A DNA stretch of 64,000 nt, from NCBI GenBank assembly GCA_029582165.1, contig CM055868.1, positions 7,453,501-7,517,500 on the forward strand, read 5' to 3'. Positions 24,301 to 34,602 of this stretch are shown piece by piece; positions within the stretch are counted from its first letter, which is position 1, and every line of letters starts with the position of its first letter. The notes under the pieces were generated by a model that searched no databases, was not told the origin of the DNA, and saw only the letters and a program-made list of their open reading frames with translations. The translations under genes were made by a program, and so were the position numbers. This stretch comes from Portulaca oleracea. Lineage: Eukaryota; Streptophyta; Magnoliopsida; Caryophyllales; Portulacaceae.

Positions 24301-26757
24301 ACTCTAAAAATTCAATTCACAATGTTCACAAGAATTAATTTGGAAATAACTCATTTCTGAATTTAACTGAGAAGACTCGAGCTTTCAGACAAACCCGATC
24401 CACACTGCCAAGAACAAGTCGGGTCTGGATCTTGCAATCAGACACCATACCCCCAAGTATGGTCCGGACCAAGAGAAAAATGGACCCGATGCGAAGACAA
24501 AATGCAAGATTTCACATAGCAATACTTGGCGGTATGCTCGGCAGAGGGGACTCAAGGTTGGGCACTGCGAAAAAAAAAAACATCGGGCATAGCGGCATGC
24601 CTGCAGACATGGCATCCTACCTAGGGTTCCGTGCAACAAGTGAAATCCGGCTGACCGATCCTGGGCTGGACAGAGCTGCATGCCTGGAGGCATGACAGCC
24701 TGACTAGACCCCAAATCTGACAAAGCAGTGCAGAAAAACAAAGAAAACTGGATAGAATTCAGCAGACATAGCACCATACCTGGAGGCATGCCAGCCTGCT
24801 CGGACTTAAATCTGTCCAGACTGTGCAGAAAAACTCCGGACAGAGCACCATACCTGGAGGCATGCCACCGCCAGCCTAAACTCGTCTGCGGAAAAACTCG
24901 GACCAAAGATCATACTGCATGCATGGTAGCTTTGCCGAGTTTGAATAACGAGAAAGAATTGGCCCGACATCGACGGACAGAGCCGCATGCACGAGGCATG
25001 ACAACTGATCTAAGGATTTGAAAAAAAAAAAAAAAAGACTGTATAGAAAAGTATGGAAAACTGGACAGAGGTGCATGCATGGAGGCATGACATCATATTT
25101 TTATAAGAAAAATCTTGGGATTACTAGTTAATCCCAACGTTAAACTCTAAAAATTTGACGACACAAGGAACAACAAAAAGTTTTGGGCCTCAATACATGA
25201 CAAGGTTGGTATAAAGCATGCATACGAGATACCAAGACCATACAAAAATGTGAGTTTGAAAGGCATACCGGGACTTCCGATCTCCTAAGCCACACATACT
25301 CATTCGGATACCTCGAGGTTTCAAGGGTTGTGTCATCGTATAAGCTGCGAAACACAAGAAGGAGGTTCAAAATCTCGGAACAAAGCAAAATTCTCGAACT
25401 GGAACCAAGACCCAAACCCAAGACCATACAAGCAGGTATGCAAATAACCCGACCAAACCCGGGTTGTACGAAGTGACCAAAATCAAAGCGGTCAAGCTCT
25501 GTTGAACCGAGACCATACCAGCGAAGGTATCCGTTTCAGCAAAATTCCGGCAAGTCAGTGGGTCAAGCTCGGGTCTGAACCCGAGACCATACCTAGCGGT
25601 ATGGTGTCCGTTCCGGTAGAAAATTTCAGATCTAAACTCTGGGAAAAAAAGCGATAAAGGAGACGGATACTGGCGGTGATACGTGGCTCGTCAAGTTCCC
25701 TCCGTGGAGAAAATCGAGGTACACCGGCGGCAAGGAGACGCGAAAACCGAGGTAGGGGCTCTGGAAATGCCACACCTGGCGGTATGATCACCCGGTGGGG
25801 GCTGGTTACTCGGGATTTTAGAGAGAGAAAGAGTGAGTGAGGAAGTAGAGAATGGAAGTGTTGATGGATGTGGATAAGGGTGCTCCCCTTTTTAAACACC
25901 ATTCATCCATCTTCTCAAACTTCCCACCTACTCTCTTGACCGGCCTAACATGCATTGACCGGGAAATTATTATGAGGAAAATTTAAAACTTCTTTTGTTT
26001 TAATACTCCTATAATAAATAAAAATGAAAACAAAAAAAATATTATTTTCAAGAGAAAATATGGAAATATAATTTCTATATAACTCAGAAAATAATTTCAA
26101 GTCAATTTTGCATCATCTTCAACAAAAGAACGAACGACATCGGGAAAGACTGAACGACATCGGGAAAGACTGAGCTACATTTTCAACGATATCGGGAAAG
26201 ACTGAGCTACATTCTCAACGACATCGGGAAAGACTGAGCTACATTTCAAACGACATCGGGAAAGACTGAACGACATCGGGAAAGACTGAGCTACATTTTC
26301 AACGACATCGGGAAAGACTGAGCTACATTCTCAACGACATCGGGAAAGACTGAGCTACATTTCAAACGACATCGGGAAAGACTGAACGACATCGGGAAAG
26401 ACTGAGCTACGTTTTCAACGACATCGGGAAAGACTGAACGACATCGGGAAAGATTGAGCTACATTTTCAACGACATCGGGAAAGACTGAGCTACATTCTC
26501 AACGACATCGGGAAAGACTGAGCTACATTTCAAACGACATCGGGAAAGACTGAACGACATCGGGAAAGACTGAGCTACGTTTTCAACGACATCGGGAAAG
26601 ACTGAACGACATCAGGAAAGACTGAGCTACATTTTCAACGACACCGGGAAAGACTGAGCTACATTTTCAACGACATCGGGAAAGACTGAGCTACATTTTC
26701 AACGACATCGGGAGAGACCGAACTACATCAAAAAAAAAACGAAGACCTCCGAGCTAT
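21343..26757 (+). other. Non-coding 3' half of element E with several arrays
   Basis: Contents in order: an A-rich tract near 22286-22345; TGGGGGCT phrases near 23190, 23395 and 23572; about five copies of a roughly 60-bp unit containing GAGTTAAACTC at 24096-24365; a cluster of CATACCTGGAGGCATGC-like palindromes at 24445-25090 and 25515-25790; a minus-strand TTTAAAAAG box at 25888-25896 followed by a CT-rich leader-like stretch; and the tandem array listed separately. No pol domain was found. ORFs here, such as 24385-24906 minus, read through palindromes and are not credible. Confidence 0.65.
26120..26725 (+). repeat. Tandem array before the PPT of element E
   Basis: About twenty copies of AACGACATCGGGAAAGACTG in two spacings: about 20 bp, and about 32 bp with the added GAGCTACATTTTC. 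Copies are nearly identical, so the array expanded recently. It matches the known tendency of Tat/Ogre 3' UTRs to grow satellite-like repeats. Confidence 0.9.
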
Positions 26758-26803
26758 ACTTTGATCATCGTCTTACTCAGACTCGATCAAAGTGGGGGCT
26801 AAC
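26758..26803 (+). promoter_or_regulatory. Hairpin plus polypurine tract of element E
   Basis: ACTTTGATC (26758-26766) pairs exactly with GATCAAAGT (26785-26793) across an 18-nt loop. The right arm continues into GGGGGCT of the PPT. The geometry equals that of D, with arm bases changed on both sides. Confidence 0.85.
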
Positions 26804-28765
26804 TGTAGACACCCAAAAAGTGTCTCATAATTATTGTAATTTTTATTTTTATTTTTATTTTATTTTAGGAAAATGCCAAGAATTTTGAAATGCCAAAAAA
26901 GATGAAGGAATGAAGGAAAACCCCCCCCAAAAAAAAAAGCCATCACAAAAAAAGCCCAATCGAAATAGCCCAAAAAAGTAAAGCACGCGCCCAAAGCGGC
27001 GCAACCGGATATGGGCATACCTGCAGGTATTCTGATGGGTTATGCCCGACCCAGGTCACCTCGGGAAGCGCGCGTTCCCACCTCGGAAAGCGTTCATCTG
27101 GGCTTCTCCCAAGCCCAGATCTGGCGGGTGCAGCCGGGTCGGTCGGGTTGCCTCGGGAGCGTCACGACCTCGGAAAGCGTCTGTGGGCTTCTCCGGGCCC
27201 GGCATCTGGCGGTATTCAGCCGGTCGGGCGGGTTGCCTCGAAGCGTCTTGACCTCGGGAAAGGGCCCACCTCGGAAGCGTGCAACTGGCTTCTCCCGGGC
27301 CCAAGATACCGGCGGTATTTGGGCGGTCGAGCCGATTTACCTCGGGAAGCCTTGACCTAGGAAAGCAGCACTGGCGCCTCAAGCCCAGATGCCTGCGGTA
27401 TTGTGGTGGTTACGCGACCAGCGCCACCATCCACATCGGGAAGCGTGCCGCGACCTAATTTTTCGCGCAGCTGGGCCTAATACTTGGCGGTATTGTGCCG
27501 TTTTTTCCCCTCATTTTTTACCTAAATTCCCAACCCTAATTTCTCCTATAAAAAACCCCTCTCACCCCTCACTTCAATCGGACACCGAAATCACCCTGGC
27601 GTATTGACACTTGGTGATTTCACTTTCTCCTTCTCCCTTCCTCTTCTCTCATTTTTTGCATACACTTAATTGGCATCGTTATTTTCTCCTTCTCTATTTA
27701 TTCTTGATTCATATTATCTTGTAACTTGAGTTAACCCTAAACTCGACCTAAATAATATGGATTGTTCGTGAATAAAGGTACGCTTGTATTTAATTCTTTT
27801 ATTTATCGTATTTATTTCTCGCATTTGTATGTAACTAAATAACATTAATCACGATAATTAATACTCCGTTCTACTCTCTTCTTTTCCCTTCTCTTCTTTC
27901 TATTTTAACCGGTTTAGTAAAGTCCGTTTGTTGAACGGGCGGATTCGGGAATTTTATTCCCGAATTCGTAACCTTACCCCCGGATCCGAATCTCGTGGTT
28001 CGTGGTTTGTGGAGTCACTTTTTTTTGAGTTTATTAATTCTCGTTCAAAAATTAATTGGCGACTCGTTTTTCTTTTCTTTCTTTTATTTATTTTTCGGGT
28101 TTCATTTTCTTTTCATTTTCTTTTCGGAAGTAGGCTCGAGGCGGGACGACGAATACTGGCGTATTCGCTCGACCCCGGCGACGACTTCGATTGGGACTCT
28201 CTCCCGGATTATCGACCACGATACTGCGGTATCGCGATGAAGCAATGATCTCGGTCTCGGATTCGAATCCTCCTATTTGCAGTTTTATTTTCTTTTTCTT
28301 TTAAAAAAAGATTTTATTTTTCTTCTGTCTCGAGTCAGGCGGCGCAATACTGCGGTATTGCTACGATGCCGCCGAGCCCGATCCGAGGTTCTCTTTATCT
28401 TACGTCTCGGCAAAGCGCAATACCTGCGGTATTATTCTGATAAACCGACCCGAGCCCAGTCCCGGGGTTCTCTGTTTCTTCTGTCTCGGGTAGCGCGGTA
28501 TACTGCGGTATTGCTACGATGCGCCCGAGCCAGTCCGGTTTTTGTTTTTTTTTCGTTTCTTTTTTCCTTTTTTTATTTTCTATTCACTTCCTGAATAAAT
28601 AAAATTCTCAAACTTTAATAAAATCCGAAAAAAAGAGTTTATTTAAATCTTAAACTTTAATTTATTTTAAACGGAAATTCGAGCAAATCTTCTCAAAGAA
28701 AAGAAACCCCTTTCGACTCGCTGTTTACCGCGAGGGATACCACGGAGATTTTCCCTGGACCCACA
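26804..28765 (+). repeat. 3' LTR of element E
   Basis: It starts TGTAGACACCC and ends GGACCCACA. The U3 part (26990-27480) is GC-rich with several palindrome copies such as ATACCTGCAGGTAT near 27018. TATAAAAAA lies near 27548. From 27560 to 28060 it is nearly identical to the 5' copy. From 28130 to 28530 it differs by many one- or two-base losses. Confidence 0.9.
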
Positions 28766-28987
28766 GTCCCACTGATAGTAGGAGGAGTCTACCACCTCTG
28801 TATCGCCACCTGAGCCAGATAGGTGCAACACTTCGGTACTGCCTGCATTAAGCCAAAAGTGTTCTGGAACCTGCCACTCTTGATTACCTCCAGGCCACCC
28901 CTGTGGAGCAGGCCAAGAAGTTCTTACGGCGGGCTCTGGGACAGACCATCCCGACCATTCCTGAGTTTGTGTTCCCCATCCAGACGT
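28766..28987 (-). pseudogene. 3' continuation of the C1 PMD reading beyond a premature stop
   Basis: This stretch is homologous to the C2 reading at about 46990-47210 but lies after the TGA that ends the C1 frame. The TGA replaces a CGA codon present in C2, a CpG-type C to T change. It is cut by the insertion of E at 28765. Confidence 0.8.
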
Positions 28988-31480
28988 TCAAGGCAGCTCC
29001 AAACCTCCTTGTGAAGGAGTAACGGGTACAACGGGTTGGGACGGAAGCACTGATGAGGCGTCATCTGCGAGGGCACGGTTATACCCCACAGATGCACCCG
29101 AATCACTGCAAAGCACCACGGTAGGATCGACCGCCGCAAAGGAAGTGCCATAACCTAAATCCACAGTCGGTGCAGGAGACGCAGGAACATACCCAGGCAT
29201 TCCATAAGGGTACTGAGGCAAAGGATGAGAGGGTTGACGCCTTGACCCCGAATGATGAGATTCTGAAGGAGTACCTAAATGCAGTGAAATGCCTTCCTGC
29301 TCGCCACACACAGCTCCACCAACAGCGCTAGACTCGGAGCCTGTCTCCACCACAAAGCTGGGGGTACCACGACGAGAACCGCGGCTCCGACGAGAATTCC
29401 CATGAGATCTCACCTGATGCTCGTGCTCACCTAAAGACATGGAGGATATGCTGTTCTCCACAGATCGCTGAAAGTCGTTGCCGAAATCCGTGTCTCCGTA
29501 GTGAGAACTGGTTGAATGACTATCTTCGAGTAAAATACCTTTCCCACGGTCGTCGTGAGCCGGCATGCCCATGCTCCGCCTACTCCTCTCCCCGTGCCTT
29601 CGGAGAGCAGCTTCACCTCCATAAGATCGCCTCGCGTTGGCCATGAAGGAAGAATGTCGAGGAAGGTCCATCTGCTCCGACCGGCCATGAGGCACGTGCG
29701 CATCCGAATGGCGAGGAGGATCCACAGGACGAGACTGTGCATCATCATCCACGTTTGCGTCCCCAACCACAGAACCTGCAAGGTCTTTCTCACGAGCCCA
29801 TTTGAGTGTGAAGTAATTTTTGAGGAAGCCTTTTGCTTGTTTCCATCGCCACTGCACAGAATGAGGAAAATTGGTCAAAGTTTGAGCAAGTTACAAGTAA
29901 GCAAAGAAAAAGGGGAATCACCTACCGGCTTTCCAAGGATCTTCTCTAGTTCCGGTTTGATGTCCTCACTGGTCGCCCTCGGGTAGCCGCAAACCGTGTC
30001 CCCAGAATTGCTCTGACTCTTTTCGTCATCCTCGCAATAGGGCCCCAACTACAACAAGCAAAGAAATGGTCATATTAGGCAATAGTAGAAGGAACATGAA
30101 AAGAGCAAATGAAGGTCTTCTTCCCCACCTTTCTAAAGGCCAGGCGGTCCCGATATTGTTCCCATTCCTCCCAGAATTGGTGGGGCGATGCCATTGATGC
30201 ATGATTAGTGTACCAGGAACCCCCCTTAGCTGCTGCAAACGCCTCGGCGTGCAAGGCTCGCGGATCATGCATGGTCTCGGGGGGGTCTGATGGTATTATC
30301 CACATTTCATGGCCCAGGGTTTGCCTCGTAAGTCTCTCACCAAGACTCCAGACCCAACCGGACGGACTCTCCATCACCAAGCGCAGGCTGCTATCCCTAT
30401 GCGCCGCATTTCGTGAGGGAATTAAGTCTTGCGGGATCTCGAAGCCAACCAAGGCATTCCAATTGACATCATCCTGCACAAGTAAAGGAAACATAAGCAC
30501 CAAAGAAATGCAAGAGAGATTATGTGAAAGATGTACCTCTTCAAGGTGATCCAAGATACGGCGCAACTCATTTAAGCTCCCAAATGGTTTCTTCTTGTGC
30601 TCAAGGTAGTTTTTGTGCCATCGTTCCGCGGCCGGCACTGTCTTGGCGTGTCGGCTAGGGATAGTGAATCCCTTAATGTACTCATACCCCCATACCTGCA
30701 AATATGTCAATACCGAGACTCACGATCTGAAAAAAAAGAGAAATGCATGTAAAAGAGAAGCGTCTCGAAGATTACCTCGAGCACCTTCCACATGCTCGGA
30801 CCGCTCATCTCCCGCGGGCTCTCCGGTGCAAAGAATGGGTCCACATCAGCGCCAGGCCGGACACCAATACGAAGCCAACGAATAAAGTTAGCATATGCAG
30901 CCTTTGCCCAGTTCCGATGAATGACTTGTTCTAAATCAAGGAGATTCTTCATCCAAGTCAGGTAAACATCATCCCCTCGATTGCCAAACATTGTGGCAGA
31001 GATGAAATATGCCAGGAAAATGAAGCGACGTTGAAACTCATCCATATGATTGAAGTCGACAGAAGTGATGACATCCTCGAAGGAGCCATAAGAAAGTTTC
31101 ATCTTTCGACCAAACCGACGCCGTTCAAGCACAGGTTCTAATAATTCCATCACTTGATCCGGCACAACGGGGTCAAACTCAATATCTTGACCACCCCAGC
31201 GTAGCCCGGTAATCATCACAAAGTCGACGGGGGATATGGCCATCTCTCCTACAGGGAGGTGGAAGGTGTTGGTGGAGTCCCAGAATCTCTCAGAAAGCGC
31301 ACGCCCCATCACCCGTGGTGTACAAGGTTCCCAGGCCTTGACACATTTCCAGAAAAGGTCGAATCCTGACTCTTCTAAAAGCGCAAGCGCCCAGTTATCT
31401 TCCGCAAAATGCTCCACCACCTTGATCGGTTTCCGCATATTGCCACCAGTTCTGAGGGAATCCTCCTGAGGATCCACCAT
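28988..31480 (-). CDS. Antisense plant-mobile-domain (PMD) gene of C1, five exons
   Basis: Exons on the minus strand: 31480-30776, 30695-30537, 30473-30129, 30048-29926 and 29851-28988. The introns of 80, 63, 80 and 74 bp start GT and end AG. All junctions are phase 0 and every exon is open, giving about 731 residues. Exon 1 has the PMD hallmark TFHLPVGEMAISPVDFVMITG (shown in part). Exon 2 begins VWGYEYI, another hallmark. Exon 5 is hydrophilic, rich in Ser, Arg and Gly. PMD proteins include host MAIN/MAIL proteins linked to silencing, and PMDs occur in DNA transposons and in extra ORFs of Tat-type elements. The biochemical role is unknown. The C-terminus is cut by a CGA-to-TGA stop. Start: first ATG of the open exon; an upstream exon (32603-32782) is possible. 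Confidence 0.82.
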
Positions 31481-31779
31481 AAAAAAATTCAAAAAAAAAA
31501 GAGACAAGTCCCTACAGCAAACTATCAAGTGATCCCTAGTTTAGCAAAAGCTAAATTGAACTTCCACTAAATTGGGGGCTAATCATTCGGCCCAACCAAA
31601 AACGAATTGCGGGCTTCTTTGCTCTTGGCCTGAAGGCCAGCCCACACGAGTTCACGCCAAAAAAAAAAAAAAAAAGTGGGTTTTGCGCGTGTTAACCCAG
31701 ACGGGTTTCTGTTCAAAAATGGGCTAGATTAGGGGCTAAAAAAGGCCCAACACGAGTTGAGGGCCTCTCTTTTTTCCGG

Positions 31780-32440
31780 CCCGAATACTACCCAGACGGG
31801 TTCACGCAAGAAAGAAGGGGTTTGGGCCAACTTAGACGGGTTCCTCGACGAAAAAAAAGTTGGGCCGCTCATTTTTCAGCCCAACTCAGACGGGTTCCTT
31901 AACGAAAAGAAGGGGTTTGGGCCGCTCATTTTTCAGCCCAACTCAGACGGTTTCTCGAAAAAAAGTTGGGCCGCTCATTTTCCAGCCCAACTCAGACGGG
32001 TTTTCTCGACGAAAAAAGTTGGGCCGCATCCGCCCAACTCAGACGGTTTCTTGAAAAAAAAAGTTGGGCCGCTCATTTTCCAGCCCAACTCAGACGGTTT
32101 CTCGAAAAAGTTGGGCCGCATCCGCCCAACTCAGACGGTTTCTTGAAAAAAAAAAAAAAAGTTGGGCCGCTCATTTTCCAGCCCAACTCAGACGGTTTCT
32201 CGAAAAAAGTTGGGCCGCTCATTTTCCAGCCCAATTCAAACGGGTTTTCTCGACGAAAAAAGTTGGGCCGCATCAGCCCAACTCAGACGGTTTCTTGAAA
32301 AAAAAGTTGGGCCGCTCATTTTCCAGCCTGACTCAGACGGGCTCACGCAAAAAAAAGTTGGGCCGCATCAGCCCAACTCAAACGGGTTCACGAAAAAAAA
32401 AGGTTGGGCCGCTCATTCTTCACCCAACCGAGACTGGTTA
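31780..32440. repeat. C1 hairpin array upstream of the PMD gene
   Basis: Roughly a dozen units of 45-60 bp. Each contains AGTTGGGC and GCCCAACT, exact reverse complements, separated by a 13-nt spacer (CGCTCATTTTCCA) or a 7-nt spacer (CGCATCC), then CAGACGGGTT or a shortened CAGACGGTTT and an A-run. The CAGACGGGTT part is half of the C-family palindrome. The array lies between the PMD exon 1 start and the putative upstream exon. ORFs across it on both strands are repeat artefacts. Confidence 0.85.
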
Positions 32441-32602
32441 GGTTTCACTATGCGTTCTATCGGCCTATCATCCTCGGTTCTCTAAGGCCCGATTTGAACA
32501 ATACGGGTAATCGACACAAATTACTTCTTTATTTTTAGCTAAATCAACAAGCTAGAATTAAACTTTTCTACTTGCAAATTTATGCTATAATTAAAAGCAG
32601 AG

Positions 32603-32782
32603 TCAGGAAGAAGACATTACCCGGACATGTGAATGCTTGTGCCATATGTGATTCCACGGTTCAGGCACCAGTATCGACGGTTCCCAACCCGGCCTAGGAG
32701 TCCATGCTCGCCGGGAAGACATTTCATGTGCCCAGTTCGTCGCATGGGGTTGAACAGGCGGATCTCTAATTTTTCTAACCAT
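32603..32782 (-). CDS. Possible upstream exon or small ORF of the C1 antisense gene
   Basis: A 59-residue minus-strand ORF starting at ATG 32782, rich in Trp, Pro, His and Arg (for example RAWTPRPGWEPS). A GTAATG splice donor occurs inside it at 32620, which would end an exon at 32621. A TATAAAA box lies about 90 bp upstream. It may be the first exon of the PMD gene, with the hairpin array in its first intron, or a separate small ORF. I recognise no domain. Confidence 0.4.
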   Translation of the reverse strand: MVRKIRDPPVQPHATNWAHEMSSRRAWTPRPGWEPSILVPEPWNHIWHKHSHVRVMSSS

Positions 32783-32871
32783 TGCTTCCTAGCTAGTGAA
32801 TAAATGATTTTTTGACCAAGGAAAGGAAGTGGAAGAGTGAGATGCATGAGTTTTGGGTATGGAGAGGCTCC

Positions 32872-32878
32872 TTTTATA
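32872..32878 (-). promoter_or_regulatory. TATA box of the C1 antisense unit
   Basis: TATAAAA on the minus strand within the palindromic context CTCCTTATAAAAGGAG, about 90 bp before ATG 32782. A CT-rich leader-like stretch follows. This is a typical plant pol II core promoter arrangement, on the strand opposite to retrotransposon transcription. Confidence 0.6.
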
Positions 32879-33527
32879 AGGAGAATGGATGCATGCACAC
32901 CACACAAGTGGCCAACCGGCGGGCCCCAGCATTAGGATCATGGAAGACATGCATTGGCCGAAAATCTATCCTAAAATCTATCCTAAAATCACATGCATTG
33001 GCCGAAGAGAAAAAAAAGAAAAAAAGAGAAAAGAAGAGGACGCCAGACGGGTTGCTGCTAGGCCCAAAATGCCGGCCCAAACTCGTCGCAGCCAAAATGG
33101 GCCTTGCAATTGCAGGCCTGATGCAGCAACCCAGACGGGTTTACAGGCCATTTCAGGGCCAAAATGGGCCCAGACTCGTCGCACCAATTCAAGCCCAAAG
33201 CAATTCAAGCGCCAACCCAGACGGGTTCATTGTTTGAAACAGGCCCAAAGTTCAGGACCCAATGCAATTCGAGCATTTCCCATGAAGCAATGGCCAAACT
33301 TAAGCCCATTTCCGAGAGCTAAAGCACAACTGACAGGTAAATTCTCTGACTCGCTCTGATTTTCAGATAAACTGATGCCCTCCTTCTCTGTTTTGCAGAA
33401 CAATGCACAAAATACGTCGGTCGTCAGGCGGTTACAAAAAGACGAACTCATCTTCAGCGGCCATCATCGGGCCCTCACAATGCGATGACACCCTTTTCAG
33501 CACACAGACACAGGTCCCGCACTTCAC

Positions 33528-34375
33528 GGCGAAATGAAGTGGGTGACCTTGATCTACCTCACGGCGAAATGAAGTGGATCACCTCATCATCTCGGCATGC
33601 TTCACGGCGAAATGAAGCACGTCACCTTGATCTACCTCACGGCGAAATGAAGTGGATCACCTCATCATCACGGCATGCTTCACGGCGAAATGAAGCACGT
33701 CACCTCGATCCACCTCACGGTGAAATGAAGTGGACCACCTCATCATCCTGGCATGCTTCACGGCGAAATGAAGCACGTCACCTCAATCCACCTCACGGCG
33801 AAATGAAGTGGATCACCTCATCATCACGGCACACTTCACGGCGAAATGAAGTGCGTCACCTCGGTCCACCTCACGGCGAAATGAAGTGGACCACCCCATC
33901 ATCCTGGCATGCTTCACGGCGAAATGAAGCACGTCACCTCGATCCACCTCACGGCGAAATGAAGTGGATCACCTCATCATCACGGCACGCTTCACGGCGA
34001 AATGAAGTGCGTCACCTCGGTCCACCTCACGGCGAAATGAAGTGGACCACCTCATCATCACGGCATGCTTCACGGCGAAACGAAACACGTCACCTCGATC
34101 CACCTCACGGCGAAATGAAGTGGATCACCTCATCATCCTGGCATGCTTCACGGCGAAATGAAGCACGTCACCTCGGTCCACCTCACGGCGAAATGAAGTG
34201 GACCACCTCATCATCACGGCATGCTTCACGGCGAAATGAAGCACGTCACCTCGATCCACCTCACGGCGAAATGAAGTGGATCACCCCATTATCCTGTCAT
34301 GCTTCACGGCGAAATGAAGCATGCCTCCCAGATCCGCCTCACGGCGAAATGAAGCGGATCGACTCCGACCGGCTT
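33528..34375 (+). repeat. C1 78-bp tandem array of covarying hairpins
   Basis: About eleven copies of a 78-bp unit made of two 39-bp halves. Each half contains TCACGGCGAAATGA, in which TCA and TGA pair around the loop CGGCGAAA, extended by flanking arms. One half has GATCCAC with GTGGATC, or GGTCCAC with GTGGACC. The other has TGCTTCA with TGAAGCA, or CACTTCA with TGAAGTG. Because 78 is a multiple of three, a 301-codon ORF runs through, but its amino-acid repeat is just the translated DNA repeat. The same array is in C2. Confidence 0.9.
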
Positions 34376-34602
34376 TACGGAAGAAACTAAGCAGGTCAAC
34401 CCACACAGACACAGGTCTTGCACTCCACAGTGAAATGAAGTGCATGACCTTGATCTACCTCACGGCGAAATGAGGCGGATCAATTCGGTCAGCTTTACGG
34501 AAGAAACTAAGCAGGCCAACCAACATCGGCGCAGGACCAAGCTTCCAAGCGTCAACCAGCTTCAGAACAGGCTTCTGATTCATATCCAAGATCATCAAGG
34601 CT

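Larger units (their letters stand above)
17864..28765 (+). mobile_element. Gag-only gypsy-type element E, 5' LTR truncated
   Basis: The 5' LTR lacks roughly its first 520 bp. The PBS, leader, one gag ORF, a long non-coding region with several tandem arrays, PPT hairpin and a complete 3' LTR follow. No RT, RNase H or integrase reading is present. The right end abuts the C1 PMD gene at 28765/28766, so E was inserted in that gene. The left boundary is a deletion junction with D. Confidence 0.85.

Noticed and set aside
24385..25088. ORFs of 60-173 codons on both strands in E
   Set aside because: Composed of palindromic CATACCTGGAGGCATGC-like repeats that force mirrored reading on both strands.
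26120..26725. Regular short repeats resembling a CRISPR array
   Set aside because: There are no unique spacers, the units touch each other, and the context is a plant retrotransposon 3' UTR. The same holds for 33528-34375.
29555..29986. 143-codon plus-strand ORF opposite the PMD gene
   Set aside because: Shadow of PMD exons 4 and 5. The minus-strand reading has splice sites and family motifs.
31757..32485. Several ORFs of 64-129 codons
   Set aside because: They are products of the AGTTGGGC tandem units read in all frames.
33485..34390. 301-codon ORF with a regular 26-residue repeat
   Set aside because: The DNA unit is 78 bp, a multiple of three, so any stop-free frame stays open. The equivalent ORF in C2 follows the repeat too. 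The signal is better explained by paired DNA or RNA arms.
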